Source: an uncultured Eubacteriales bacterium | GTDB taxonomy: Bacteria; Bacillota; Clostridia; Oscillospirales; Oscillospiraceae | Reading direction: 5' to 3' | Length of the DNA stretch: 64,000 nt | Assembly (NCBI GenBank): GCA_949293985.1 | Contig: CASFFN010000001.1 | Span: 62,001-126,000, forward strand | Shown here: positions 46,000 to 54,323 of the stretch, in pieces | How the letters are laid out: every line of letters starts with the position of its first letter | Numbering within the stretch: the stretch's first letter is position 1 | The notes under the pieces: generated by a model | What the model saw: only the letters and a program-made list of their open reading frames with translations | Told to the model about the DNA's origin: nothing | Databases searched by the model: none | Made by a program: the position numbers and the translations under genes

Positions 46000-47036
46000 G
46001 AAGATTTTTTATACTGATGGGGCTCCTGGCGCTGCTGGCGGCGCCGGTGTATGGAGAGCAGTGGGAGCCTCCCGAGGCGCCGCCTGAGGTGGAGGAATAT
46101 ATGCCGGAGGATACCGAGAGCTTTTCCGAAGGGCTCTGGTATGTGATTAAGGCCGGTATCAAGACCCTGGAACCATCCCTGGCCGAGGCGGGGAAAGCCT
46201 GCTTTTCCGTTATTGTGGTGGTACTGCTCCTGTCCCTGCTGGAAATCTATACGGGAAAATTGCCCCAGGTTACACCCCTGGCAGGGGCCGTGATGGTGGG
46301 CCTGACCCTCCTGGCTCCGTCCCACTCCCTGATTGGTCTGGGAACAGACACGGTGCGGCAGCTCAGCGAGTATGGAAAGCTTCTGCTTCCGGTGATGTCC
46401 GCCTCCTTGGCGGCCCAGGGAGGCGTAACGGCGTCGGCGTCTTTGTACGCCGGCACGGTGCTGTTTGACGCAATCCTCAGTTCCCTTGTGGTAAAGCTCA
46501 TTGTGCCCCTCCTTTATGTCTATCTTTGCCTGAGCATTGCCTCCGGGGGAATTGGACAGCAGGTACTTATCACCTTCAAGGACTTTATCAAATGGCTCAT
46601 GACCTGGACGCTGAAAACTATTTTGTATGTGTTTACCGGTTATATGGGGATTACCGGGGTGGTCAGCGGCGCCACGGATGCGGCAGCCATGAAAGCTGCC
46701 AAGCTGACCATATCCGGGATGGTTCCGGTGGTGGGGGGAATCCTCTCCGATGCTTCCGAAGCGGTGCTGGTCAGCGCCGGGGTGATGAAAAACGCGGCCG
46801 GAGTGTATGGCTTGATTGCCGTTGCGGCCATATGGATTGGGCCGTTTCTGAAGATCGGGATGCAGTATCTGCTGCTGAAAATCACAACGGCGGTTTGCAG
46901 CGCAATGGGAACGCGGCAGGTGTGCGGGCTTTTGAAGGACTTTTCCGGGGCGATGGGAATCCTTCTGGCTATGACCGGCGCGGTGGGACTGATGCTTTTA
47001 ATCAGCACCGTGTCCTTTATGAAAGGAATCGGTTGA
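45996..47036 (+). CDS. spoIIIAE: Stage III sporulation protein AE
   Basis: The largest membrane subunit, 346 residues. A cleavable signal peptide (FFILMGLLALLAAPVYG) is followed by about seven hydrophobic segments, with GVTASASLYAGTVLFDAILS near 143 and MKAAKLTISGMVPVVGGILSDASEAVL near 232, the conserved core of the family. It starts within the AD stop codon and ends within the AF start codon. Confidence 0.94.
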   Translation: MRRFFILMGLLALLAAPVYGEQWEPPEAPPEVEEYMPEDTESFSEGLWYVIKAGIKTLEPSLAEAGKACFSVIVVVLLLSLLEIYTGKLPQVTPLAGAVMVGLTLLAPSHSLIGLGTDTVRQLSEYGKLLLPVMSASLAAQGGVTASASLYAGTVLFDAILSSLVVKLIVPLLYVYLCLSIASGGIGQQVLITFKDFIKWLMTWTLKTILYVFTGYMGITGVVSGATDAAAMKAAKLTISGMVPVVGGILSDASEAVLVSAGVMKNAAGVYGLIAVAAIWIGPFLKIGMQYLLLKITTAVCSAMGTRQVCGLLKDFSGAMGILLAMTGAVGLMLLISTVSFMKGIG

Positions 47037-47509
47037 TGGAGGGAATCAAGAATTATGTGCTTTCGGTGACAGCTGGCGCAATCCTTTGCGGGCTGGTCAC
47101 AAGTCTTTCCGGCAGAAAGGGCAGTCAGAAGGCGGTTCTGCGGCTGCTCACCGGCGCGTTTCTGATTGTAACTGTCATTGCCCCTCTGGTAGAGGTAAAG
47201 ATTCGGGACTTACAGGATTATTTTCAGGATATTACTATCCAGTCGGAGGCGGCTGCGGCGGAGGGAGAGAATTTTGCCAATGCTCAGATGGCCGATATCA
47301 TAACCCAGCGGACCGAGGCATATATATTGGACAAAGCCGCATCAATGTCCGTTGCGCTTCAGGTGGAGGTGACGCTAAGTGAAGAGAACCCGCCGGTGCC
47401 GCGGGCGGTCACCCTGACCGGTGCCCTGTCCCCGTACCAGAAAAGTACCCTGGAAGATTTCATTTCCGGTAACCTGGGAATCGCAAAGGAGGAAATCACT
47501 TGGAAATAG
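47036..47509 (+). CDS. spoIIIAF: Stage III sporulation protein AF
   Basis: A 157-residue protein with two N-terminal membrane segments (LSVTAGAILCGLVTSL and AFLIVTVIAPLVEV) and an extracytoplasmic ring-building-motif domain with amphipathic helices (YILDKAASMSVALQVEV). The start TGATG overlaps the AE stop. The AG start lies inside its end. Confidence 0.92.
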   Translation: MEGIKNYVLSVTAGAILCGLVTSLSGRKGSQKAVLRLLTGAFLIVTVIAPLVEVKIRDLQDYFQDITIQSEAAAAEGENFANAQMADIITQRTEAYILDKAASMSVALQVEVTLSEENPPVPRAVTLTGALSPYQKSTLEDFISGNLGIAKEEITWK

Positions 47510-48009
47510 GAAAATGGCCCGAGAAAATTGCCGGGCTCTTGAAAAAATACAAATACCCCATAATCCTTCTTTGTATCGGGATGATTCTCATGGGGCTTCC
47601 CAGCTTCTCCGGAGAAAAAAAGCCTGCCGTTCAGGAAGCTACGGCGCCCACCTCCCCGGAACCAAGCATCCAGCAGGAACTGGAGCAGATTTTGGAAAAT
47701 ATATACGGCGCCGGAGATGTGCGGGTGATGCTGACCATATCCCAGGGAGAGAAAACCATGTACCAGACAGATGTGGTAAGCGGAATCACAGAAAACTCCC
47801 AGGACACGGATACGGATACGGTCATCGTATCGGATGGGGAGGGAGGAGAACAGGGACTGGTGCAGCAGAAGCTCTCCCCGGTGTACCAGGGGGCAATTAT
47901 TCTCTGCCAGGGGGCAGACAGTCCCTCTGTCCGCCTCGCTATCACCCAGGCTGTGTCCAAGGTGACAGGTCTGGCGACGGACCGCATTGCAGTACTCAAA
48001 ATGAAGTGA
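47500..48009 (+). CDS. spoIIIAG: Stage III sporulation protein AG
   Basis: A 169-residue ring-forming protein of the feeding channel. One membrane segment (IILLCIGMILMGLPS) precedes a ring-building domain (LEQILENIYGAGDVRVMLTIS, LAITQAVSKVTGLATDRIAVL). The start is TTG at 47500 with AAAGGAGG 8 bases before; no better start exists. Confidence 0.93.
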   Translation: MEIGKWPEKIAGLLKKYKYPIILLCIGMILMGLPSFSGEKKPAVQEATAPTSPEPSIQQELEQILENIYGAGDVRVMLTISQGEKTMYQTDVVSGITENSQDTDTDTVIVSDGEGGEQGLVQQKLSPVYQGAIILCQGADSPSVRLAITQAVSKVTGLATDRIAVLKMK

Positions 48010-48023
48010 TTGGAGGAAGGTAA

Positions 48024-48575
48024 ATGAAGGTGTGGAAAAAGAACCTGGTGGCGGCCGCAATTTTGGTGGCCGTGTGTGCCGGAATCTATGTGAACTGGAA
48101 ATATACAGAGGATCAGGCGGTGATGAACTTTGCGGATACGCTGGATGAGGAGAAGCTTATGTCGGAGGATACCCTGGTAATGAGCGACGGAAACTTCCTG
48201 AACATCCCCCAGGATACGGACACCATGACGGACTATTTTGCGGCGGTGCGCCTCTCCCGGCAGCAGGCTCGGGACAATGCGGTGTCATTGCTCCAGGAGA
48301 CCATGGCCTATGGTGAGGACACGGAGGCGGCGCAAACCAATGCCCAGCTGGAAGCCATTGTCCAGACGGCGCTGTGCGAGGCCCAGATTGAAAGTCTGGT
48401 TATTGCCAAGGGCTATACCGACTGCGTGGCCTACATCAGCGAAGAGGGGATCTCCGTAGCGGTGGCGTCCCCGGAGAAGGGTATGCAGCCGTCGGATGTG
48501 GCAGTAATTGCGGATATTGTTATGACTCAGACAGAATTTACCATGGAGCAGATCCGGGTGGTAGAGGTGCAGTAA
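48024..48575 (+). CDS. spoIIIAH: Stage III sporulation protein AH
   Basis: A 183-residue protein that pairs with SpoIIQ across the septum. One N-terminal segment (LVAAAILVAVCAGIYVNW) is followed by a helical linker and a YscJ/FliF-like domain (SLVIAKGYTDCVAYISEEGISVAVASPE). SpoIIQ itself is not in the window. Last gene of the operon. Confidence 0.94.
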   Translation: MKVWKKNLVAAAILVAVCAGIYVNWKYTEDQAVMNFADTLDEEKLMSEDTLVMSDGNFLNIPQDTDTMTDYFAAVRLSRQQARDNAVSLLQETMAYGEDTEAAQTNAQLEAIVQTALCEAQIESLVIAKGYTDCVAYISEEGISVAVASPEKGMQPSDVAVIADIVMTQTEFTMEQIRVVEVQ

Positions 48576-48579
48576 GGCT

Positions 48580-48613
48580 TACCCCAAAGGTTTATCCTTT
48601 GGGGTATTTTTTT
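48580..48613 (+). terminator. Terminator of the spoIIIA operon
   Basis: A 10-bp stem ACCCCAAAGG/CCTTTGGGGT (48581-48590 with 48596-48605) and seven T residues. Confidence 0.88.
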
Positions 48614-48642
48614 GCCCGTGCCGTGCCTCGCGAAAAAAACAA

Positions 48643-48689
48643 CTCCTGTTACGGGGCGGAAACGCCACCGCCAAACAGGAGGTAATATG
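48643..48689 (+). promoter_or_regulatory. Hairpin covering an SD sequence before the MerR gene
   Basis: Outer stem CTCCTGTT/AACAGGAG (48643-48650 with 48674-48681), inner stem GGCGG/CCGCC (48655-48659 with 48668-48672). The right arm holds AGGAGG, the SD for an ATG at 48687. Confidence 0.6.
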
Positions 48690-48759
48690 GTTATGAAATC
48701 TTTATGGGAAACGGTGTATGTTGGCAGGCTTTTGCTGTCTGGAGCGGTATACCCACAGC

Positions 48760-48789
48760 TTGAAGCGTTCTCCGGGAACGGCTTATACT
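48760..48789 (+). promoter_or_regulatory. Promoter with MerR-type central dyad
   Basis: TTGAAG, 18 bases, TATACT. The spacer carries the dyad CGTTC/GAACG (48766-48770 with 48776-48780), the place where MerR regulators bind. Confidence 0.5.
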
Positions 48790-48800
48790 GTGGGCGAGGG

Positions 48801-49586
48801 ATGGGAAGTATGAAGAAGTACAAGACGGTCAAAGAGGTGTGCCGCATCACCGGACTGACAAGAAAGCACCTATACTATTTCCATCATACAGGGGTTGTGC
48901 GGGCTGTTGCCTATGCAAACTATTCCGTAGAGGGAAATGACGGGTACAAGCTCTACGACGATGCCGCCGTGGAGAAGCTGCAGCAAATCGCTTTGTATTA
49001 CCAGTTGGGACTGAAACGGGATGAAATCCGGGACATCATGCTGGACCCCCATTATGACAGCAATCTGGCATTGGATACGCTGCTTTCCATGGAGCAAGCC
49101 CGGAAAACTGCCATTGAACAGCAGATTGCCGCCTTGGAGTACTTAAAGCTTACCGGCACAAAGAACCATCTGCTTGCCGCTCTGGGGGGAATGTCCCTGG
49201 AAGAGCTGGGGAAAACCATTCTGCTTTCAGGGAATGGGAAGCCCTGTGCCGAAACTCTCCCGGCCGAAGACAGTCCGAAGACCCAGATGTTTCTACACCG
49301 ATTCCAAAAGTTTGTTGGAGCGTTGCAGCAGCTGCCTACAGCAGAATTGGAAACCCGGGCAGGGGAAGAGGCAATTCGGGATATTCTGGAATGCAGCAAG
49401 GCGTATTTTGGAGAAATGGGCGTTGCCTTTGTCCTTGGTTATTTTGCCCGGGACATTGGCAGAGGAAAAGGCAATGAAAACAGCATCACATTGGACCACT
49501 TGCAGGGACTGATTCGCTACCTTACCAGATATCCGGAGATGAAAGAGCAGCTTTTAGAAATTGGCAAGCAGGAGGAAGGGGGATGA
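48801..49586 (+). CDS. MerR-family transcriptional regulator
   Basis: A 261-residue regulator. The winged HTH is VKEVCRITGLTRKHLYYFHHTGVV with DGYKLYDDAAVEKLQQIALY after it; a long coiled coil (MEQARKTAIEQQIAALEYL) and a C-terminal effector-like domain of about 120 residues follow. The start is open: ATG at 48801 or 48810 fits the promoter at 48760-48789, while ATG at 48687 has a much better SD but adds 38 residues unlike MerR and lies in a hairpin. The two genes after it encode envelope proteins that may be its targets. Confidence 0.82.
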   Translation: MGSMKKYKTVKEVCRITGLTRKHLYYFHHTGVVRAVAYANYSVEGNDGYKLYDDAAVEKLQQIALYYQLGLKRDEIRDIMLDPHYDSNLALDTLLSMEQARKTAIEQQIAALEYLKLTGTKNHLLAALGGMSLEELGKTILLSGNGKPCAETLPAEDSPKTQMFLHRFQKFVGALQQLPTAELETRAGEEAIRDILECSKAYFGEMGVAFVLGYFARDIGRGKGNENSITLDHLQGLIRYLTRYPEMKEQLLEIGKQEEGG

Positions 49587-49646
49587 AAGAAAGCAGAATC
49601 AGGTGGTAACCGAACTTCCGAAAAAGAAAATGAGGAGAATAGAAAA

Positions 49647-50369
49647 ATGAAAAAAATAATCACAGGAATTTTCGCCCTGACCCTTGCTGTCTTTCTGGCA
49701 GCCTGCGGCGCAAAAAAGGAAAGCTACCAAATCCCCGACGTATTTGGGGTGCATTATGAGGATGCAGTGGCCATTCTGGAAGCTGAAGGTTTTTCGGTCA
49801 GCACTGTAGAGGCAGAAGTTGGAAGCTTTTCCCAGAAGCTTCTTTATCCTCTGGAGCGGGTGGATCAGGGAAGTGTTTTCAAGATTGACGAGTATATCCT
49901 GGACAACAACGGCAATTTGAACAAGAGCTACGATGTGTTCTACGAAGGGGGATTGGTTTCCCCGGACAAGAATCTTGTGATTTATTACGCAAAGGAGGAT
50001 TATATCCGGGAGGAGACCGCTACCCAGCCGGAGACGGAAACCACCGTACCTCCCACAGAAACCCAGCCCCCGGAAACAACCCAGGAAGCTGCCCCCACCG
50101 GTGAGGCTCAGGAAATAGATCCGGAATTCAAGGCCGCAATGGACAGCTATGAAAAATTCTTTGATGAATACGTGGCAATCATGAAAAAGTATCAGGAAAA
50201 TCCCAATGATCTGTCCATTCTCAATGATTACACAGCTTATATGGGACAGTATTCAGACGTGATGCAGAAGCTTTCTGCATGGGCAGACAGGGATCTCAAC
50301 GCCGCAGAGGCTGCATACTACCTGGAGGTTCAGACCAGAATCAACCAGAAGCTATTGGAAATTGCGTAA
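49647..50369 (+). CDS. Lipoprotein with PASTA-like domain
   Basis: A 240-residue lipoprotein (LAAC, Cys near 20). Residues 27-60 read YQIPDVFGVHYEDAVAILEAEG, a PASTA-like opening, followed by a Thr/Pro-rich linker and a C-terminal helical domain (MDSYEKFFDEYVAIMKKYQ) like DUF6591. PASTA domains usually sense muropeptides or beta-lactams. It lies 60 bases after the MerR gene and 20 before a membrane protein gene. Confidence 0.75.
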   Translation: MKKIITGIFALTLAVFLAACGAKKESYQIPDVFGVHYEDAVAILEAEGFSVSTVEAEVGSFSQKLLYPLERVDQGSVFKIDEYILDNNGNLNKSYDVFYEGGLVSPDKNLVIYYAKEDYIREETATQPETETTVPPTETQPPETTQEAAPTGEAQEIDPEFKAAMDSYEKFFDEYVAIMKKYQENPNDLSILNDYTAYMGQYSDVMQKLSAWADRDLNAAEAAYYLEVQTRINQKLLEIA

Positions 50370-50389
50370 AACATAGGAGGTAAAGAGAA

Positions 50390-50917
50390 ATGAAAGTATC
50401 AGAAAAGCGTCCCTCCTGGGTAATCCTGGTGGGGATCCTGGTGTTGTTGCTGGGGGCATTTCTTCCCTATATGACCGCTGCAGGGGAAATGGCCCGGTAT
50501 ATAGAACAAAACCCTGACAGAATGGAGATAGCTTCGGAGAATCTCACTGCCGGCGATTTGAAAAATGTCCCAATCCACGCCCTGGGCAAGGTTATCACCG
50601 GCATTTACGGAAAGGATGACGGCATGATTGCCAATGTCATTCTGCTGGTGTTGGGAGGCTTTGCCGTCCTGACGGCCTTGTTTGCGGTCTTGAAAAAGCC
50701 GATTGTAGCTCTGGTCTTTGACGTTCTGACTCTTGGGGGCTTTCTCTTCCTCAACGGCTTGATCAAAGAGGATTTCATCGGTGCTGACAAATATGCACGG
50801 GGAATGGGATTTTATGCAATCATTGTCGCCCTGGGACTCATCTTTGCAGGTGTCGTATGGATGCAGGCAATGAAAATCGCCGGAAAAAAGACTGAGGCTT
50901 CTTCCCCGATGGAATAG
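50390..50917 (+). CDS. Four-segment membrane protein, unknown
   Basis: A 175-residue protein with about four hydrophobic segments (near 8-25, 80-98, 104-123, 140-160). It begins KRPSWVILVGILVLLLGAFLPYMTA. No recognised domain. It follows the PASTA-like lipoprotein by 20 bases with AGGAGGTAAAG before the ATG, and a terminator comes next, so the MerR gene and these two probably form one small unit. Confidence 0.72.
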   Translation: MKVSEKRPSWVILVGILVLLLGAFLPYMTAAGEMARYIEQNPDRMEIASENLTAGDLKNVPIHALGKVITGIYGKDDGMIANVILLVLGGFAVLTALFAVLKKPIVALVFDVLTLGGFLFLNGLIKEDFIGADKYARGMGFYAIIVALGLIFAGVVWMQAMKIAGKKTEASSPME

Positions 50918-50930
50918 GGATTATACCATG

Positions 50931-50970
50931 AAAAGGGCTGCCGCGACAGGAGTTTGTGGCAGCCCTTTTT
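50931..50970 (+). terminator. Terminator after the membrane protein gene
   Basis: A 12-bp stem AAAAGGGCTGCC/GGCAGCCCTTTT (50931-50942 with 50958-50969). Confidence 0.88.
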
Positions 50971-51041
50971 GATTGCGGAAGACCCATAGTCCAATGGCAG
51001 GTTATAATTTGCTTGCAAGGTCGTGAACGTGCAGAAAACAG

Positions 51042-51070
51042 TTGTTTTTTTTTCGGGAAGGTGGTACAAT
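51042..51070 (+). promoter_or_regulatory. Promoter of the asp23-like/nusB operon
   Basis: TTGTTT, 17 bases, TACAAT with an extended TGG at 51062-51064. Confidence 0.6.
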
Positions 51071-51121
51071 ATAGAAAATGTGTCTTGTGAGGAACAGGAC
51101 CAGAAAACAGGAGGTTTTATC

Positions 51122-51490
51122 ATGGCTGATACGAAGCAGTATGTCACACAGGAGCAGGAAAAGGGCAGTGTGATGATCTCTGAGGATGTCATTGGCGCCA
51201 TTGTGGAAAATACTTTGAGAGAAGTGGAAGGGGTTGCCAGCCTGGTGACCAAGCCCGGTTCTGACATTGCGGAGCGCATCGGTGTGAAGAATTGGGGCAG
51301 AGGCATTAAAATCGCCATTGGAGGGGATGAATCTCTGGTGATTGACTGCAATGTGAATGTGACCTATGGTCAGAATGTGGCCTCTGTTGCCAAGGCGGCC
51401 CAGGAAGCGGTTACCTCCTCGGTAGAAGCTATTGCCGGGGTAGCCGTCCGTGCCGTGAATGTGAATATCTGCGGCATCGTTGGAGCTTAA
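51122..51490 (+). CDS. Asp23/Gls24 family envelope stress protein
   Basis: A 122-residue protein with the Asp23 domain: VMISEDVIGAIVENTLREVEGVASL near 17 and NVTYGQNVASVAKAAQEAVTSSVEAIAGVAVRAVNV, then CGIV. In Firmicutes one such gene (YqhY) sits before nusB and has been linked to lipid synthesis control. The ATG at 51122 has AGGAGG before it; the frame is open 99 bases earlier, but this would cover the promoter. Confidence 0.92.
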   Translation: MADTKQYVTQEQEKGSVMISEDVIGAIVENTLREVEGVASLVTKPGSDIAERIGVKNWGRGIKIAIGGDESLVIDCNVNVTYGQNVASVAKAAQEAVTSSVEAIAGVAVRAVNVNICGIVGA

Positions 51491-51499
51491 GGAGCGTAT

Positions 51500-51958
51500 A
51501 TGACCAGAGCCAACGCCAGAGAATTGGCCGTTCACCTGATTTACAGCCGGGAGTTTACCGGAGAGGAGCCGGAGCAGCTGATTGCCGCACGGTTGGAGCG
51601 GCGCTACTACGAGAACCTGGAAGGGGAGAATCCCCTTTACGCGGAGCGTCCCAGCCGTGCCCAGAGAGCCTATATCGACCAGGTGGTATCCGGAGTTGCC
51701 AATCGGGTGGATGAGCTGAATGAATACATCCAGAAGTATGCCATTGGCTGGGATGTGTCCCGCATTTCCCGTTTGACCCGTACCATTATGCAGCTGGCCA
51801 TTTTTGAAATGCTTTACATGAGTGATGTCCCCACGGGGGTTGCCATCTCCGAGGCAGTACGGCTTGCCAAGATGTACGACGGGGACGATACGGGAGCTTT
51901 TGTCAACGGTGTGCTGGGTGCCTTTGCCCGGGGACAAAATGGGGAGGCCCAGGCATGA
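51500..51958 (+). CDS. nusB: Transcription antitermination factor NusB
   Basis: NusB of 152 residues, which with NusE (S10) binds boxA in rRNA leaders. It starts MTRANARELAVHLIYSREF and contains YIQKYAIGWDVSRISRLTRTIMQLAIFEML and VAISEAVRLAKMYDGDDTGAFVNGVLG, the conserved core. Overlaps the next gene by 4 bases. Confidence 0.95.
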   Translation: MTRANARELAVHLIYSREFTGEEPEQLIAARLERRYYENLEGENPLYAERPSRAQRAYIDQVVSGVANRVDELNEYIQKYAIGWDVSRISRLTRTIMQLAIFEMLYMSDVPTGVAISEAVRLAKMYDGDDTGAFVNGVLGAFARGQNGEAQA

Positions 51959-52878
51959 ACACCGTAGGCTTTGACACCAGCAACTATACTACCTCTGTGG
52001 CCTTTTTTGACGGGACGGCAGGGGAGAACTGTTCACAGCTCCTGCCGGTAGGCCAGGGGCAGCTGGGGCTGCGGCAAAGCGATGCCATTTTTCATCATAC
52101 CAAAAGCCTGCCGGAGCTTTCCGGCAGGCTGTTTTCCCATATTTCCCGGGATTCCATCGGGGCTGTGGGGGTCAGTACCCGTCCCAGGGCGGTGGAGGGC
52201 AGCTATATGCCCTGTTTTTTGGTGGGCTATTCCCATGCCAAGATGCTTGCGGATGTGCTGAAGGTTCCCCTGTTCTCCTTTTCCCACCAGCAGGGGCATG
52301 TGGCAGCCAGCCTTTGGAGCGCTTGCCGGATGGATTTGATGAATGAGCCCCACCTGGCGTGGCATCTGTCCGGCGGTACCACGGAGCTTTTGCTGGTAGA
52401 GCCGGAGGGAAGAAGCGTCCGCTGCCGGAAAATCGGCGGCACCACAGACATTTCCGCCGGCCAGCTGATAGACAGAACCGGCCAGCTGCTGGGCCTGCCC
52501 TTTCCCGCAGGCAAACATCTGGACATCTTAAGCCAGGGGGAAACCTCCCCGGATTTTTTCCGGGTCAAATGCCCGGATCTTCAGTTTTCCCTGTCCGGTG
52601 TCCAGAATCAGGTGGAAAAGTATTATGAGAAAACCGGAAGCCGGGAGAAAACCGCTGCCTTTGCCCTGGCCAGCGTTTCCTGGGCGGTGGAACAGGCTAC
52701 CTGCCACGCCATGAAGAAATATTCCAGTCTGGCGGTGGTATTCTCCGGGGGCGTTGCCTCCAATGCGATGCTGCGGGAAAAAATGGCTTATTTGCAGCCG
52801 GTCTTTGCCCAGCCCCGGTATTCCACGGACAACGCCATGGGAATCGCAATTCTTACCCACAGAGCCATGGAGGGATGA
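51955..52878 (+). CDS. TsaD-like (Kae1/M22) protein, paralogue type
   Basis: A 307-residue ASKHA-fold protein related to TsaD, the enzyme of t6A synthesis in tRNA. It keeps the metal motif in FSHQQGHVAAS (HxxxH near 107-111), HLSGGTTELLLVE near 136, GQLIDRTGQLLGLPFPAG and FSGGVASNAMLREK. It is shorter than true TsaD (about 335). Its position between nusB and xseA is common in Oscillospiraceae, where a second TsaD exists elsewhere; I cannot confirm that here. Confidence 0.82.
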   Translation: MNTVGFDTSNYTTSVAFFDGTAGENCSQLLPVGQGQLGLRQSDAIFHHTKSLPELSGRLFSHISRDSIGAVGVSTRPRAVEGSYMPCFLVGYSHAKMLADVLKVPLFSFSHQQGHVAASLWSACRMDLMNEPHLAWHLSGGTTELLLVEPEGRSVRCRKIGGTTDISAGQLIDRTGQLLGLPFPAGKHLDILSQGETSPDFFRVKCPDLQFSLSGVQNQVEKYYEKTGSREKTAAFALASVSWAVEQATCHAMKKYSSLAVVFSGGVASNAMLREKMAYLQPVFAQPRYSTDNAMGIAILTHRAMEG

Positions 52879-52879
52879 T

Positions 52880-54115
52880 ATGGAGCAGCAGATTCTTTCC
52901 GTATCCCAGATTAACGAGTACATCCGAAGCCTCATGGACAGGGACGGCCTGCTGGCAGGCCTTGCTGTCCGGGGTGAAATCAGCAATTACAAAGTATATC
53001 CTTCCGGCCATCACTATTTCACCTTGAAGGATGAAGGCGGCGCTTTGAAGTGTGTCATGTTCCGCGGCAGCGCCGTAAAGCTGAAATTCCGCCCGGAAAA
53101 TGGCATGCAGGTCATCGCCATGGGAAAAATCACCGTATATCCCAGAGACGGTGCCTACCAGCTTTACTGTACCGCCATGGCACTGGACGGGGTAGGGGAC
53201 TTGTATGCGGCTTTTGCGCAGCTGAAAAAGAAGCTCTCTGCCCAGGGACTGTTTGCCCCGGAGCATAAAAAGCCCCTGCCGCCCTATCCCGGAACCATTG
53301 GTATCATCACAAGCTCCGCCGGAGCGGCCCTGCACGATATGCTGCGAATTCTCAGAAAGCGGTATCCCCTGACCCGGGTGCGGCTCCTGCCTGTCCGGGT
53401 GCAGGGGGCGGAGGCCCCCGGAGAAATTGCCGCCGCCATTGCCTATGCGGACCACTATCAACTGGCGGATTTGCTGATTGTGGGCCGGGGCGGCGGCTCC
53501 ATCGAGGATTTGTGGGCTTTTAACGATGAGCAGGTGGCAAGAGCCATTTACCATTGCTCCATCCCGGTGATTTCTGCGGTGGGGCATGAACCGGATTTCA
53601 CCATTTCCGACTTTGTGGCGGATTTGCGGGCGGCCACCCCTTCCAACGCAGCGGAGCTGGCAGTGCCGGACCAGGATGCTTTGCGGCAGACCCTGGACAG
53701 CGCCACTTCTGCCATGGCTTCCGCCCTTTGGCGGCAGCTCCGTGCGGCTCGGAACCACCTGAAGCTTCTTTCGGACAGTCCGGCTATGAAGAGCCCGGGA
53801 GCCTACCTGGAGCAGCGGCAGAAGGCCCTTGCCTATCTGCAAGCCAGACTGGTGGCAGCCCAGGAAAAGGGACTGGCCGGAGCGAAGCAGCGCTTTTACA
53901 CCCAAGCCGCCAAGCTGGAGGCCATGAGTCCTCTGAAGGTTCTCCTTCGGGGCTATGCCATGGTGCAAGACGACAGCAAGCAGGTGATCCGCAGCGTTTC
54001 CCAGGTAAAAGAAAATGACCGTATATCCATATCCGTCAGTGACGGTACCATACAGGCTGTTGTTACCACAGCCCAGGAGGGGACAACCTATGAATCAGGA
54101 AAATATGACTTTTGA
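52880..54115 (+). CDS. xseA: Exodeoxyribonuclease VII large subunit
   Basis: XseA of 411 residues; with XseB it degrades single-stranded DNA. An N-terminal OB fold (LSVSQINEYIRSLMDRD, VRGEISNYKVYPSGHHYFTLKD) is followed by the catalytic domain with ITSSAGAALHDMLRILRKRYP, GRGGGSIEDLWAFNDE and SAVGHEPDFTISDFVADLRA. It starts 1 base after the previous stop and overlaps xseB by 26 bases. Confidence 0.96.
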   Translation: MEQQILSVSQINEYIRSLMDRDGLLAGLAVRGEISNYKVYPSGHHYFTLKDEGGALKCVMFRGSAVKLKFRPENGMQVIAMGKITVYPRDGAYQLYCTAMALDGVGDLYAAFAQLKKKLSAQGLFAPEHKKPLPPYPGTIGIITSSAGAALHDMLRILRKRYPLTRVRLLPVRVQGAEAPGEIAAAIAYADHYQLADLLIVGRGGGSIEDLWAFNDEQVARAIYHCSIPVISAVGHEPDFTISDFVADLRAATPSNAAELAVPDQDALRQTLDSATSAMASALWRQLRAARNHLKLLSDSPAMKSPGAYLEQRQKALAYLQARLVAAQEKGLAGAKQRFYTQAAKLEAMSPLKVLLRGYAMVQDDSKQVIRSVSQVKENDRISISVSDGTIQAVVTTAQEGTTYESGKYDF

Positions 54116-54323
54116 GCAGAATATGCAGCGGCTGGAGCAGATTGTAAGAGCCTTGGAGCGGGGGGACGCCCCGCTGGAGGAATCCTTGAAGCTGTTCCAG
54201 GAGGGGACGGAGCGAATCCGTATTTGCGGCAAACTGCTGGACGAAGCCCAGCTGCAAGTGAAGAAGATTGTGCCCGGTCCGGACGGCGCTCCCACAGAGG
54301 AGGATATGCCCTATGAACCCTGA
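54090..54323 (+). CDS. xseB: Exodeoxyribonuclease VII small subunit
   Basis: A 77-residue helical protein, MTFEQNMQRLEQIVRALERG and PLEESLKLFQEGTERIRIC, the standard XseB sequence. The ATG at 54090 follows CAGGAGGGG. Overlaps ispA by 11 bases. Confidence 0.95.
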   Translation: MNQENMTFEQNMQRLEQIVRALERGDAPLEESLKLFQEGTERIRICGKLLDEAQLQVKKIVPGPDGAPTEEDMPYEP

